A stretch of 64,000 bases of DNA, from contig NZ_NESC01000003.1 of the NCBI RefSeq assembly GCF_003063575.1, forward strand, positions 248,001 to 312,000. The letters run 5' to 3'. This document shows, one piece after another, positions 6,813-15,418 of this stretch. Origin of the DNA: Limnohabitans sp. Jir72. GTDB taxonomy: Bacteria > Pseudomonadota > Gammaproteobacteria > Burkholderiales > Burkholderiaceae_C. The position numbers were made by a program, and so were the translations under genes. The stretch's first letter is position 1, and each line of letters starts with the position of its first letter. The notes under the pieces are model-generated. The model made no database searches. It saw nothing but the letters and a program-made list of their open reading frames with translations, and had not been told where the DNA came from.

Positions 6813-8810
6813 CTACGCCGCCAGCTTGAGCAACTCCGCCCCCTCGGTCACCTGGTCGCCCGGCGCGTAAAGCAGTTCGGCCACCGTGCCGTCTTTGGGC
6901 GCGCTGATGGTGTGTTCCATCTTCATGGCTTCCATCACCGCCAGCGGCTGACCGGCTTTGACCTTGTCACCCGCCTTGACGGCAAACGACACGACCTTGC
7001 CGGGCATGGGGGCCGTCAGGCGGCCGCCTTCTTGCGCGGCTTCGCCGGCATGGGCCAGCGGATCGAGCAGGCCGATGCGGGTGGCGCCTTGAGGGGTAAA
7101 CACATGACGGGTTTCGCCTTGTGCGTGCACCGTGCTGTGGATGCGCGCACCGTTGAACTGAACCCACAAACCATCGCCCTGGGGCGTGAACTGCAGCGCA
7201 GCTTCGGCCCCCTCCCCCACTTGCAACAACAGCTGCGGGCCATAGGTCAAGACGGCGCGCACGGGCTGGCCGTCGTACTCCAGCTCAAAACGGCGGCGTG
7301 TGGTGCCGTGCGACTGCCAGCCGTCGCGGCGGCTGAACGGGTCAGCGCCTTGCGCAGCGGATTCCGAGCGCAAGGCGTCGGCGATCACGGCAGCGGCAGC
7401 AGCCTGCAGGCCCACCGGATCTTGCTTGAACAGCACAGCGCTTTCGCGCTGGATCAGCGCAGTGTCGAGCTGGGCCTTGGCAAATGCGGGCGAGCGCACC
7501 ACATGGCGCAAGAACTGCACATTGGTGTTCAGGCCCACGATGTGGGTCTGCGCCAGCGCAGTGTCCAGACGCGCCAGCGCCTGCTCGCGGGTGTCGCCGT
7601 GCACGATGAGCTTGGCGACCATCGAGTCGTAAAACGGGCTGATGGTGTCGCCCTCGCGCACACCGTCGTCGATGCGGGTGGTGCTGCGTTCAAAGCTGGT
7701 CGCTTGTGGCTTGCGGTAGACCTGTAAAGTGCCTGTCGCGGGCAAAAAGTTGTTGTCGGGGTTTTCGGCGCAGATGCGCGCTTCGATGGCGTGACCCTGG
7801 ATGCGCAACTCGTCCTGACGCAGCGGCAGCGGCTCGCCACTGGCCACACGCAGTTGCCACTCCACCAAGTCCAGGCCGGTGATGGCTTCGGTGACCGGGT
7901 GCTCCACCTGCAGGCGGGTGTTCATCTCCATGAAGAAGAACTTCATCGACTCGGGCTGGTCATAAGCCGTTTGCTCGACGATGAATTCCACCGTACCGGC
8001 ACCCACATAGTTCACCGCCTTGGCCGCCGCCACAGCGGCTGCGCCCATTTGCGCACGCAAGGCCTCGGTCATGCCGGGGGCCGGGGCTTCTTCGAGCACT
8101 TTTTGGTGGCGGCGCTGCACCGAGCAGTCGCGCTCAAACAGGTAAACGCAGTTGCCTTGGGTGTCGCCAAACACCTGGATCTCGATGTGGCGTGGGCGCT
8201 GCACGTACTTTTCGATCAACACCGCATCGCTGCCAAAGCTGTTGATGGCTTCGCGTTGGCAGCTGGCCAGCGCTGCGGCAAAGTCTTCAGACTTCTCGAC
8301 CACGCGCATGCCCTTGCCGCCACCGCCTGCGCTGGCCTTGATGAGGGCGGGGTAGCCGATGCGGTCAGCTTCGCGCTGCAGCAATGCAGGGTCTTGGTCA
8401 GCACCGTGGTAGCCGGGCACCAGGGGCACACCGGCAGATTCCATCAAGCGCTTGGACTCGGCCTTGAGGCCCATCGCCAAAATCGCCGAGGCAGGCGGAC
8501 CGATGAACACCAGACCCGCTGCGGCGCAGGCCTTGGCGAAGTCTTCGTTCTCGCTCAGAAACCCGTAGCCGGGGTGCACCGCCTCAGCGCCGGTGTCTTT
8601 GGCCGCTTGCAAAATGCGCTCCCAGCGCAGATAGCTGTCTTTGGGGGCCGAGCCGCCCACATGCACGGCTTCGTCGCAGGCCTGCACATGCTTGGCGCTG
8701 GCGTCGGCATCGGAATAAACCGCCACGGTCTTTAACCCCAAGCGGCGGGCGGTGGCCGCCACGCGGCAAGCGATTTCGCCACGGTTGGCGATCAGGATTT
8801 TTTTGAACAT
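6813..8810 (-). CDS. mccA: methylcrotonyl-CoA carboxylase, biotin-containing alpha subunit
   Basis: 665 aa. The domain order is biotin carboxylase (about 1-450, starting MFKKILIANRGEIACRV, ATP-grasp loop KASAGGGGKGM, metal block EMNTRLQVEHPV), BT linker region, and C-terminal biotinyl domain with the biotinylated lysine in EAMKMEH. It carboxylates 3-methylcrotonyl-CoA with the beta subunit. Propionyl- or acetyl-CoA carboxylases look similar, but neighbouring mccB, methylglutaconyl-CoA hydratase and HMG-CoA lyase make MCC the best call. The ATG at 8810 (GAGG about 7 nt upstream) is preferred over one four codons earlier. REP-like palindromes flank the gene on both sides. Confidence 0.93.
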   Translation of the reverse strand: MFKKILIANRGEIACRVAATARRLGLKTVAVYSDADASAKHVQACDEAVHVGGSAPKDSYLRWERILQAAKDTGAEAVHPGYGFLSENEDFAKACAAAGLVFIGPPASAILAMGLKAESKRLMESAGVPLVPGYHGADQDPALLQREADRIGYPALIKASAGGGGKGMRVVEKSEDFAAALASCQREAINSFGSDAVLIEKYVQRPRHIEIQVFGDTQGNCVYLFERDCSVQRRHQKVLEEAPAPGMTEALRAQMGAAAVAAAKAVNYVGAGTVEFIVEQTAYDQPESMKFFFMEMNTRLQVEHPVTEAITGLDLVEWQLRVASGEPLPLRQDELRIQGHAIEARICAENPDNNFLPATGTLQVYRKPQATSFERSTTRIDDGVREGDTISPFYDSMVAKLIVHGDTREQALARLDTALAQTHIVGLNTNVQFLRHVVRSPAFAKAQLDTALIQRESAVLFKQDPVGLQAAAAAVIADALRSESAAQGADPFSRRDGWQSHGTTRRRFELEYDGQPVRAVLTYGPQLLLQVGEGAEAALQFTPQGDGLWVQFNGARIHSTVHAQGETRHVFTPQGATRIGLLDPLAHAGEAAQEGGRLTAPMPGKVVSFAVKAGDKVKAGQPLAVMEAMKMEHTISAPKDGTVAELLYAPGDQVTEGAELLKLAA

Positions 8811-8833
8811 GGAAAACCTCATTCAGTGTTTGG

Positions 8834-8896
8834 TGTGGGAGCCGCGCCCTCGCGGCGATAGGGCATTCTTTTCGCGACGAGGGCATCGCTCCTACA
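8834..8896. repeat. REP-like palindromic element, copy 2
   Basis: A 63-bp element with ends TGTGGGAGC and GCTCCTACA, plus internal CGCGCCCTCGCGGCGAT that resembles copy 1. It fills the gap between mccA and the enoyl-CoA hydratase gene and ends 3 bp before the latter's stop codon, where a folded RNA could stabilise the upstream message or reduce read-through. Confidence 0.75.
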
Positions 8897-8899
8897 GCA

Positions 8900-9682
8900 T
8901 CAAGCCAACCAGCCCGGCTGACGTTTGTCGAGGAAGGCCGAGAGGCCGTCCTGTGCTTCAGGGGTGGCGCGCAGCCCTGCGATGCGTTGCGCGGTGTCTT
9001 CCACCACGGCGTCGTTGATGGGCTTGTTGTCCACGGCGCGAATCAGGTCTTTGGCAGCGGCTTGCGAGAGCGGGCCACCCTGGATCAGCGCGTCCACGAT
9101 GTCCTGCACCTTGGCGTCCAGCTGCTCGGGCTCGACCGCCTCGTGCACCAGGCCCAGTTCGCGCGCACGCAGCGCATCGATGCGCTCGGCCGACTGGAAG
9201 TAACGATAACTCTGGCGCGCACCGATGGCCCGCACCACATAAGGGCTGATGGCGGCCGGGATGATGCCGAACTTGACTTCGGACGTGGCGAACACGGCCT
9301 TGGTCGAAGCGACGGCAATGTCGCATGCGGCCGTCAGGCCCGTGCCACCGCCCAGCGCGGCACCTTGCACGCGGGCAATGGTGGGCTTTTTCATCTCGGC
9401 CAACACGCGCAGCATGCGGGCCAGAGCGCGCGCATCGCGCAGGTTGTCTTCCACGCCGTTTTGCGCGGCGCGTTTCATCCAGTTCAGGTCAGCACCTGCT
9501 GAAAAGCTCTTGCCGCGCCCAGCCAGCACCACCACACGCACGCTGGCATCTTGGTCCAGCGCTTCGCACGCAGCAGTGAGTTCGGCGATCAGGTTTTCGT
9601 CAAAAGCGTTGTGCACATCCGGGCGGTTCATCCACACGGTGGCGACGCGGTTGTGGCGTTCGATTTCAAGGGTTTGGTACAT
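8900..9682 (-). CDS. liuC: methylglutaconyl-CoA hydratase / enoyl-CoA hydratase family
   Basis: 260 aa crotonase-fold enzyme, placed between mccB and mccA as in classical liu clusters, where this gene hydrates 3-methylglutaconyl-CoA to HMG-CoA. Seen: oxyanion-hole blocks SFSAGADLNWMK and GAALGGGTGLTAACDIAVA, then FATSEVKFGIIPAAISPYV with the catalytic glutamate region. The ATG at 9682 has AAGGAG about 7 nt upstream; the longer open frame begins inside mccB and is rejected. It starts 10 bp after mccB. Confidence 0.9.
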   Translation of the reverse strand: MYQTLEIERHNRVATVWMNRPDVHNAFDENLIAELTAACEALDQDASVRVVVLAGRGKSFSAGADLNWMKRAAQNGVEDNLRDARALARMLRVLAEMKKPTIARVQGAALGGGTGLTAACDIAVASTKAVFATSEVKFGIIPAAISPYVVRAIGARQSYRYFQSAERIDALRARELGLVHEAVEPEQLDAKVQDIVDALIQGGPLSQAAAKDLIRAVDNKPINDAVVEDTAQRIAGLRATPEAQDGLSAFLDKRQPGWLA

Positions 9683-9692
9683 GGTGAACTCC

Positions 9693-11300
9693 TTACATGC
9701 GGAACAGGCCAAACTTCGTCTCAGGAATCGGCGCATTCAGCGATGCACTCAAACCCAGCGCCAGCACACGGCGCGTGTCGGCCGGGTCGATCACGCCGTC
9801 GTCCCAGATGCGGGCGGTGGCGTAGTAGGGGTGGCCCTGCACCTCGTACTGTTCTTTGATGGGGGCCTTGAACGCGGCTTCTTCGTCTGCGCTCCACTGG
9901 CCACCCTTGCCTTCGATGCCATCGCGCTTGACGGTGGCCAAGACGCTGGCCGCCTGCTCTCCGCCCATGACGGAGATGCGGGCGTTGGGCCACATCCACA
10001 AAAAGCGGGGGCTGTAGGCGCGGCCGCACATGCCGTAGTTGCCCGCGCCAAAGCTGCCGCCAATGATGATGGTGAACTTGGGCACTGCGGCAGTCGCCAC
10101 GGCCGTGACCATCTTCGCGCCGTTGCGGGCGATGCCTTCGTTTTCGTATTTGCGGCCCACCATGAAGCCGGTGATGTTTTGCAAAAACACCAGCGGAATC
10201 TTGCGCTGGCAGCACAGCTCGATGAAGTGCGCGCCCTTGAGCGCTGACTCGCTGAACAGAATGCCGTTGTTGGCGATGATGCCCACGGGCATGCCTTCGA
10301 TGCGGGCAAAACCACAAATCAAGGTGGTGCCAAAACGCGATTTGAATTCGTCGAACTCGGAGCCGTCGACGATGCGGGCGATGATCTCGCGCACATCAAA
10401 AGGCTTGCGGGTGTCGGTCGGGATCACCCCGTACAACTCTTTGGCCTCGTACTTGGGCGGCACAGGCGCGTGCGTGGCGATGTTGGGAGCTTTTTGCGCG
10501 TTCAGGTTTTTGACCGCCTGACGCGCCAAGGACAGCGCGTGCACATCGTTTTGTGCCAAGTGGTCGGCTACACCCGAGAGGCGCGTGTGCACATCACCGC
10601 CGCCCAAATCTTCGGCGCTCACCACCTCGCCCGTCGCGGCTTTCACCAAGGGCGGGCCGCCCAAAAAGATGGTGCCCTGGTTTTTAACAATGATGGTTTC
10701 GTCACTCATGGCGGGCACGTAGGCACCACCGGCCGTGCACGAGCCCATGACGACCGCGATCTGCGCGATGCCCTGCGCACTCATGTTGGCCTGGTTGAAG
10801 AAGATGCGGCCGAAGTGGTCGCGGTCGGGGAAGACCTCGTCTTGGTTGGGCAAGTTGGCACCACCCGAATCCACCAGATAGATGCAAGGCAGCTTGTTTT
10901 GCTGCGCGATCTCTTGCGCCCGCAAATGCTTTTTCACCGTCATCGGGTAATAGGTGCCGCCCTTCACCGTGGCGTCGTTGCACACGATCATGCAGTCCAC
11001 GCCACTCACGCGGCCGATGCCCACGATCACGCCGGAGCTGGGCGCGTCGTTGTTGTACATGTTGAGTGCGGCCAAGGGCGCGACTTCGAGGAAAGGCGTG
11101 CCAGGGTCGAGCAGCATCTGCACACGGTCTCGGGGCAGCAGCTTGCCTCGGGCGGTGTGCTTGGCGCGGGCGGCTTCGCCACCGCCTTGGGCCACACGCT
11201 CCAGATGGGCGCGCAGGTCATCGACCACGGCCTGCATGGCGGCGGCATTGGCCGCAAATTCGGCCGATCGGGGATTGAGTTGGGTTTGCAAAACGGTCAT
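9693..11300 (-). CDS. mccB: methylcrotonyl-CoA carboxylase beta subunit (carboxyltransferase)
   Basis: 535 aa, the full length of MCC beta. It transfers the carboxyl group from biotin to the gamma-carbon of methylcrotonyl-CoA. Both acyl-CoA carboxyltransferase halves are visible: [20 protein letters not shown] and the oxyanion segment [15 protein letters not shown] in the N half, then [19 protein letters not shown] and [18 protein letters not shown] in the C half. The [10 protein letters not shown] block is characteristic of MCC rather than PCC. It is the first gene of the minus-strand liu run; no isovaleryl-CoA dehydrogenase gene is next to it. The start at 11300 is 98 bp from the divergent AraC gene. 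Confidence 0.95.
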   Translation of the reverse strand: MTVLQTQLNPRSAEFAANAAAMQAVVDDLRAHLERVAQGGGEAARAKHTARGKLLPRDRVQMLLDPGTPFLEVAPLAALNMYNNDAPSSGVIVGIGRVSGVDCMIVCNDATVKGGTYYPMTVKKHLRAQEIAQQNKLPCIYLVDSGGANLPNQDEVFPDRDHFGRIFFNQANMSAQGIAQIAVVMGSCTAGGAYVPAMSDETIIVKNQGTIFLGGPPLVKAATGEVVSAEDLGGGDVHTRLSGVADHLAQNDVHALSLARQAVKNLNAQKAPNIATHAPVPPKYEAKELYGVIPTDTRKPFDVREIIARIVDGSEFDEFKSRFGTTLICGFARIEGMPVGIIANNGILFSESALKGAHFIELCCQRKIPLVFLQNITGFMVGRKYENEGIARNGAKMVTAVATAAVPKFTIIIGGSFGAGNYGMCGRAYSPRFLWMWPNARISVMGGEQAASVLATVKRDGIEGKGGQWSADEEAAFKAPIKEQYEVQGHPYYATARIWDDGVIDPADTRRVLALGLSASLNAPIPETKFGLFRM

Positions 11301-11398
11301 GGTGTTTCCAGTGGATTCGCTTGTAGCCGTCAGCATACGGGGCCGCCTGCACATGGGGATGCCAAGCAGGTTGCAAATGCTGCCAAAATACACCGCTT

Positions 11399-12412
11399 AT
11401 GGTCACCACCCCCACCTCGCGCGCAGAGACCCCCATTGCCTTCATCAAAGCCATGGTGGATGCCTATGCTTTGCGCGGCATGGACCCCACCGAGGCTTTA
11501 GAAAAGGCACAAATTGCGCCAAAACTTTTGAATCGCAGCGACGCACGCGTGACGGCGCTGCAGATGGAGTGGATGAGCGAGGCCGCCATGCGCGAGCTGG
11601 ACGATGAGGCGCTGGGCTGGTTTCGCCGCCGTCTGCCTTGGGGCAGTTACGGCATGCTGGTGCGCGCATCTCTGACCGCGCCCACTTTGGGTGTGGCGCT
11701 TTCCCGTTGGTGCCGTCACCACAACCTGCTGACCGACGACATTCGTCTGGCGCTGACGCAGACCGAAGGCCTGGCCCACATCGAACTGCATGAATTGCAC
11801 GACCTGAAAGGGCTGCGCGAGTTTTGCACGGTGTCGGTCTTGCGCAATGCACTGGGCGTGGCCTGCTGGCTGACCGACTCGCGCATCCCGCTGGCCGCCA
11901 CCGAGCTGCACTTTGCACCGCCACCGCACGCCGACAGTTACCGCGTTCTGTTTGACGGGCCCTGCCAGTTCAACGCGCCGCACAGCCGCCTGAGTTTTGA
12001 CGCGGGCTACCTGCAGCTGCCCCTGCGCCGCGACGAAGCCGCGCTGCAGCGCATGCTGCAACGCGCCTTGCTGCTGACGGTGCGGCCCTACCGGCGCGAC
12101 CGCCTGCTGGTCGAAAAAGTCCGCCAGACCCTGGCCGAGCACCCCGAGCACAGCCGCAACGCGGGCGACCTGGCCGCTTGGCTCAACCTGTCGCCGCGCA
12201 CACTGCACCGACAACTCAAAGAAGAAGGGGCCAGCTTGCAAGCCCTCAAGGACAGCGTGCGCCGCGACACGGCGGTGGACTTGCTGCTGCGCACCTCACG
12301 CCCCATCAAACAGATCGCGGCGGAAGCGGGCTTTCAAAACGAAAAGAGTTTCATGCGGGCTTTCAAGGGCTGGACGGGCCAAACACCCGAGGCGTTTCGT
12401 CAAAACATCTGA
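11399..12412 (+). CDS. AraC-family transcriptional regulator, probable regulator of the liu/mcc genes
   Basis: 337 aa. The N-terminal about 200 residues look like the arabinose-binding-type sensor domain common in proteobacterial AraC proteins of the OruR/ArgR-like class. The C-terminus holds two helix-turn-helix motifs: NAGDLAAWLNLSPRTLHRQLKEEG and SRPIKQIAAEAGFQNEKSFMRAFKGWTGQTP. It is divergent from mccB with only 98 bp between starts, the usual arrangement of a local regulator; the inducer is inferred to be a leucine/isovalerate intermediate. The start is taken as the ATG at 11399. Confidence 0.88.
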   Translation: MVTTPTSRAETPIAFIKAMVDAYALRGMDPTEALEKAQIAPKLLNRSDARVTALQMEWMSEAAMRELDDEALGWFRRRLPWGSYGMLVRASLTAPTLGVALSRWCRHHNLLTDDIRLALTQTEGLAHIELHELHDLKGLREFCTVSVLRNALGVACWLTDSRIPLAATELHFAPPPHADSYRVLFDGPCQFNAPHSRLSFDAGYLQLPLRRDEAALQRMLQRALLLTVRPYRRDRLLVEKVRQTLAEHPEHSRNAGDLAAWLNLSPRTLHRQLKEEGASLQALKDSVRRDTAVDLLLRTSRPIKQIAAEAGFQNEKSFMRAFKGWTGQTPEAFRQNI

Positions 12413-12479
12413 CAACAAGCCCGGCACCGGTTGCTCGAAGTAAGCAAAAGGTCAGTCGCCTCTGCGACATTAACCACCA

Positions 12480-12544
12480 GGCAGACAAACAACTTACTCA
12501 GATCAAAAGATCGGGTGAATTGGGGGTCTGCCTTTTTTGTTTTT
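12480..12544 (+). terminator. stem-loop with U-tract between araC-type gene and DUF485-actP
   Basis: GGCAGAC (12480-12486) can pair with GTCTGCC (12526-12532), immediately followed by six T, a G and more T. The 39-nt loop contains a second hairpin, GATC-AAAA-GATC with extra flanking pairs. It may simply terminate the araC-type gene, but it ends only 16 bp before the DUF485 ATG, so a leader/attenuator for the acetate operon is also possible. No other gene is seen in 12413-12560. Confidence 0.6.
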
Positions 12545-12560
12545 AAAGCAGGACATAACA

Positions 12561-12869
12561 ATGATTGACCCCGTGATCGCCAAGATCCAAAGTCACCCAA
12601 AGTACGCTCAGCTGCGCAAGCAGCGCAATACTTTTGGCTGGCTCCTGACCGTGTTGACCCTGGTCGTTTACTACGGCTTCATCGCACTGATCGCCTTCAA
12701 CAAGCCCTTTCTCGCACAGCCTTTGGGCGCTGGTGTGACCTCGATTGGCATTCCGCTCGGCATGGGCGTGATTGTGTTCACCATCGTGATCACCGGCATC
12801 TACGTCAACCGCGCCAACAAGCGCTATGACGCGCTGACGCAAGACATCTTGAAGGACGCCACAAAATGA
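12561..12869 (+). CDS. yjcH: DUF485 inner-membrane protein (YjcH-like)
   Basis: 102 aa, starting [22 protein letters not shown]. The motif HPKYxxLxxxR(x)xFGW then two transmembrane segments (about 27-50 and 62-84) and the ending [15 protein letters not shown] are typical of DUF485. The family is almost always encoded immediately upstream of the acetate symporter ActP, as here, and probably assists it. Its stop overlaps the actP start by ATGA. AGGA lies about 8 nt before the ATG. Confidence 0.93.
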   Translation: MIDPVIAKIQSHPKYAQLRKQRNTFGWLLTVLTLVVYYGFIALIAFNKPFLAQPLGAGVTSIGIPLGMGVIVFTIVITGIYVNRANKRYDALTQDILKDATK

Positions 12870-14542
12870 ACAAGGCGATGCAATTTTTCTTGGGCACTTT
12901 GGCCCTGATCGCGGGTAACGCCGCTCTGGCTGCCGGTGCTGACATTGGCGACGCCGCCAAGCAGTCCACCAACTGGACCGCCATCTTGATGTTCGGCACT
13001 TTTGTGCTGGGCACTTTGTGGATCACCAAATGGGCTGCGGCCAAAACAAAATCCGCCGCTGACTTCTACACCGCTGGTGGCGGCATCACCGGTTTTCAAA
13101 ACGGCCTGGCCATTGCGGGCGACTACATGTCGGCCGCGTCCTTTCTGGGCATTTCGGCGGCCGTGATGGCCTCGGGCTATGACGGCTTGATCTACTCCAT
13201 CGGCTTTTTGGTCGGCTGGCCTGTGATCACCTTCTTGCTGGCCGAGCGTCTGCGCAACTTGGGCAAGTTCACCTTTGCCGACGTGGCCGGTTACCGCTTC
13301 AAGCAAGCGCCCATCCGAGCGTTTGCCGCTTCGGGCACGCTGGTCGTGGTGGCGTTCTACCTGATCGCCCAAATGGTGGGTGCCGGTCAACTGATCAAAC
13401 TGCTGTTCGGCCTGGAGTACTGGATGGCCGTGGTCATCGTGGGTGCGCTCATGATGGTGTACGTGCTGTTTGGCGGCATGACCGCCACCACCTGGGTGCA
13501 GATCATCAAGGCTTGCTTGCTGCTGTGCGGTGGTACCTTCATGGCCATCATGGTGTTGGCGCAGTTTGGCTTCAGCCCTGAAGCGCTGTTTGCCAAAGGC
13601 GTGGCTGTCAAAACCGCCATCGCCGAGGCGAGCGGCAAGACGCCCGAAGAAGCGGCCAAAGCCGGTCTGTCCATCATGGGCCCTGGCGGCTTCATCAAGG
13701 ACCCGATCTCGGCCATTTCTTTTGGCATGGCGCTGATGTTCGGCACCGCCGGTTTGCCCCACGTGCTGATGCGCTTTTTCACGGTGCCTGACGCCAAGGA
13801 AGCACGCAAGTCGGTGTTCTGGGCGACCACCTGGGTGGGCTACTTCTTCATCCTGATCTTCATCATCGGCTTTGGCGCGATCACCTTGGTGCTGACCAAC
13901 CCCGAGTTGGCCGACACCGCCAAGGGCGTGATCAAGGGCGGCGATGTGTTTTACGGCTTCATCTCGGCCGTGGCTTTTGCCACCATCCTGGCGGTGGTCG
14001 CGGGCCTGACCTTGTCGGGCGCATCGGCTGTGTCGCACGACCTGTACTCGACCGTGTTCAAAAAGGGCCAAGCCGACAGCGCCTCGGAGCTGCGTGTCTC
14101 GCGCATCACCACCGTGGCTTTGGGCGTGATTGCCGTGGGCCTGGGCATCGCGTTTGAAAAGCAGAACATCGCCTTCATGGTGTCGCTGGCTTTTGCGATC
14201 GCGGCTTCGGCCAACTTCCCGGTGCTGTTCCTGTCGGTGCTGTGGAAAGACTGCACCACACGCGGTGCGGTCGTGGGCGGGTTCCTGGGCCTGATCTCTT
14301 CGGTGGGCCTCACGGTGGTGTCGCCTGCCGTGTGGGAAGTCACCCTGGGCAATCCCAAGGGCTCGGCTTGGTTCCAGTACAGCTCGCCTGCTTTGTTCTC
14401 GATGACCATCGGCTTTGTGAGCATCTGGCTGTTCTCGGTCCTCGACAAGAGCGAGCAAGCGAAAAAAGAACGCGCAGCCTTCCCGGCCCAGCAAGTGCGC
14501 TCCGAAACCGGCTACGGCGCTGCCGCAGCGTCGGACCATTGA
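12866..14542 (+). CDS. actP: cation/acetate symporter
   Basis: 558 aa sodium:solute symporter family (SSS) protein. It has an N-terminal signal-like segment ([22 protein letters not shown]) and about 13 membrane helices. Typical blocks: [29 protein letters not shown] near the first core helix and [25 protein letters not shown]. It imports acetate and other short carboxylates with a cation. The overlap with DUF485 shows one operon, and an intrinsic terminator follows. The opposite strand has a long open frame here; that is a codon-bias artefact. Confidence 0.95.
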   Translation: MNKAMQFFLGTLALIAGNAALAAGADIGDAAKQSTNWTAILMFGTFVLGTLWITKWAAAKTKSAADFYTAGGGITGFQNGLAIAGDYMSAASFLGISAAVMASGYDGLIYSIGFLVGWPVITFLLAERLRNLGKFTFADVAGYRFKQAPIRAFAASGTLVVVAFYLIAQMVGAGQLIKLLFGLEYWMAVVIVGALMMVYVLFGGMTATTWVQIIKACLLLCGGTFMAIMVLAQFGFSPEALFAKGVAVKTAIAEASGKTPEEAAKAGLSIMGPGGFIKDPISAISFGMALMFGTAGLPHVLMRFFTVPDAKEARKSVFWATTWVGYFFILIFIIGFGAITLVLTNPELADTAKGVIKGGDVFYGFISAVAFATILAVVAGLTLSGASAVSHDLYSTVFKKGQADSASELRVSRITTVALGVIAVGLGIAFEKQNIAFMVSLAFAIAASANFPVLFLSVLWKDCTTRGAVVGGFLGLISSVGLTVVSPAVWEVTLGNPKGSAWFQYSSPALFSMTIGFVSIWLFSVLDKSEQAKKERAAFPAQQVRSETGYGAAAASDH

Positions 14543-14566
14543 TTTTCAGCGCAGGCTGAAAACCCT

Positions 14567-14591
14567 AAGGGCGCTTCGGCGCCCTTTTTTT
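14567..14591 (+). terminator. intrinsic terminator of actP operon
   Basis: AAGGGCGC-TTCG-GCGCCCTT, a perfect 8-bp stem with a stable UUCG loop, followed by a run of T. Just upstream (14543-14562) a second perfect hairpin TTTTCAGC-GCAG-GCTGAAAA sits right after the actP stop. It may act from both strands, as DUF2256 ends at 14603. Confidence 0.9.
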
Positions 14592-14602
14592 GTGCCCGCG
14601 CC

Positions 14603-14773
14603 TCAGCGCGAACTGCCCGCCGATCGGCGGCCGGCATCGCGGCAAGCCTGTGAGCAATATTTGATGCTCTCCCAATTCTTGGCCCAAGATTTTCGCCAGG
14701 TCATTACGCGCTGGCAGTGTTCACAGATTTTGCTGGGCAAGAAGGACTTGTTGCCTTTGAACGGTTGGCTCAT
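14603..14773 (-). CDS. DUF2256 mini-protein (photolyase-associated zinc-ribbon-like)
   Basis: A 56-aa gene, easily missed because of its size: MSQPFKGNKSFLPSKICEHC, then QRVMTWRKSWAKNWESIKYC, then SQACRDAG. The KxxLPxKxCxxCxRpfxWRKKWxxxWdxVkYCSxxCR pattern is that of DUF2256; the four cysteines C17, C20, C40 and C44 probably bind one zinc. DUF2256 genes are frequently next to photolyase/cryptochrome genes (known from genome context), and a photolyase cluster begins 2 kb away here. It follows the Rrf2-type regulator after 6 nt, so the two probably form an operon. The Shine-Dalgarno sequence is weak, which fits translational coupling. Function unknown. Confidence 0.85.
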   Translation of the reverse strand: MSQPFKGNKSFLPSKICEHCQRVMTWRKSWAKNWESIKYCSQACRDAGRRSAGSSR

Positions 14774-14779
14774 TGGCGA

Positions 14780-15304
14780 TCAGGCATGCCAGGCCACAGC
14801 CGGTTCAGCCACGAACTGGGACAACTGAAACACTGAGTTAGGGGCTTCGGGCATCCAGCGCGGCACCAGCGGCTTGATGCCGAAGCTCCAGTTTTGCGGC
14901 TTGCCGCTGCGCTGCAAATCGGGCACCGCCTGCACATGGTCGGCGATGAAGGTGGCCGACAACACCGCCTCAAATTGCGCATCGAAAGCCATGCCCAAAG
15001 CGGCCTCCAGATCAATCTGGTCCGGCCCATTCACAGACAGTGGCTGTGGGTGCGGATCGAACACCGCCACCACCGACCACACGCTGATGCGCGATGCCGA
15101 CATGGCCAAGTCATAGCCACCACCGGGCCCACGGGTGGAACGAATGAAACCCCCTTCCCGCAAAATTTTGAGCAGGCTTTCCACATACGACACCGACAAG
15201 CCGATCTGGCTGGCCAGCTCGGCCGTGGTGACGCTTTCGCCCGCAGGCAGCGAAGCGATGAACACCAGCGCATTGACGGCGTGAATAGCTTTTTTACTGA
15301 GCAT
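14780..15304 (-). CDS. Rrf2-family transcriptional regulator without cysteines
   Basis: 174 aa. The winged helix-turn-helix is clear: TTAELASQIGLSVSYVESLLKILREGGFIRSTRGPGGGYDLA, ending in the Rrf2 GPGGGY wing. Unlike IscR, NsrR or RsrR, the protein contains no cysteine at all, so it cannot ligate an Fe-S cluster through the usual three-Cys loop. The C-terminal part (about 100-174) is unlike the classical members. It is divergent from the MerR gene and cotranscribed with DUF2256; an inverted repeat just upstream of its start may be its own operator. Confidence 0.88.
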   Translation of the reverse strand: MLSKKAIHAVNALVFIASLPAGESVTTAELASQIGLSVSYVESLLKILREGGFIRSTRGPGGGYDLAMSASRISVWSVVAVFDPHPQPLSVNGPDQIDLEAALGMAFDAQFEAVLSATFIADHVQAVPDLQRSGKPQNWSFGIKPLVPRWMPEAPNSVFQLSQFVAEPAVAWHA

Positions 15305-15311
15305 TTGGTGA

Positions 15312-15335
15312 TTCCCCTGTGGTGATGCAGGGGAA
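15312..15335. promoter_or_regulatory. inverted repeat, candidate operator in Rrf2/MerR divergent region
   Basis: TTCCCCTG-N8-CAGGGGAA: perfect 8-bp arms, 8-bp spacer, 7 bp before the Rrf2 start and in the 114-bp gap to the divergent MerR gene. Its size fits a dimeric repressor. Which of the two regulators binds it cannot be read from the sequence. Confidence 0.5.
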
Positions 15336-15418
15336 ATCTAACATCAACCCCTCCAAAATCTACACACTCATTAAGATAAACCATAAATTCAACGCAATAC
15401 CTACTCAAAACAAGCGCC

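Noticed and set aside
12824..14539. 571-codon minus-strand open frame spanning actP
   Set aside because: actP and its DUF485 partner are certain on the plus strand; the antisense frame is His/Gly/Arg rich without any motif.
14592..14828. 78-codon plus-strand open frame after the actP terminator
   Set aside because: Antisense to the DUF2256 gene, whose four cysteines and WRK motif show that the minus strand is coding.
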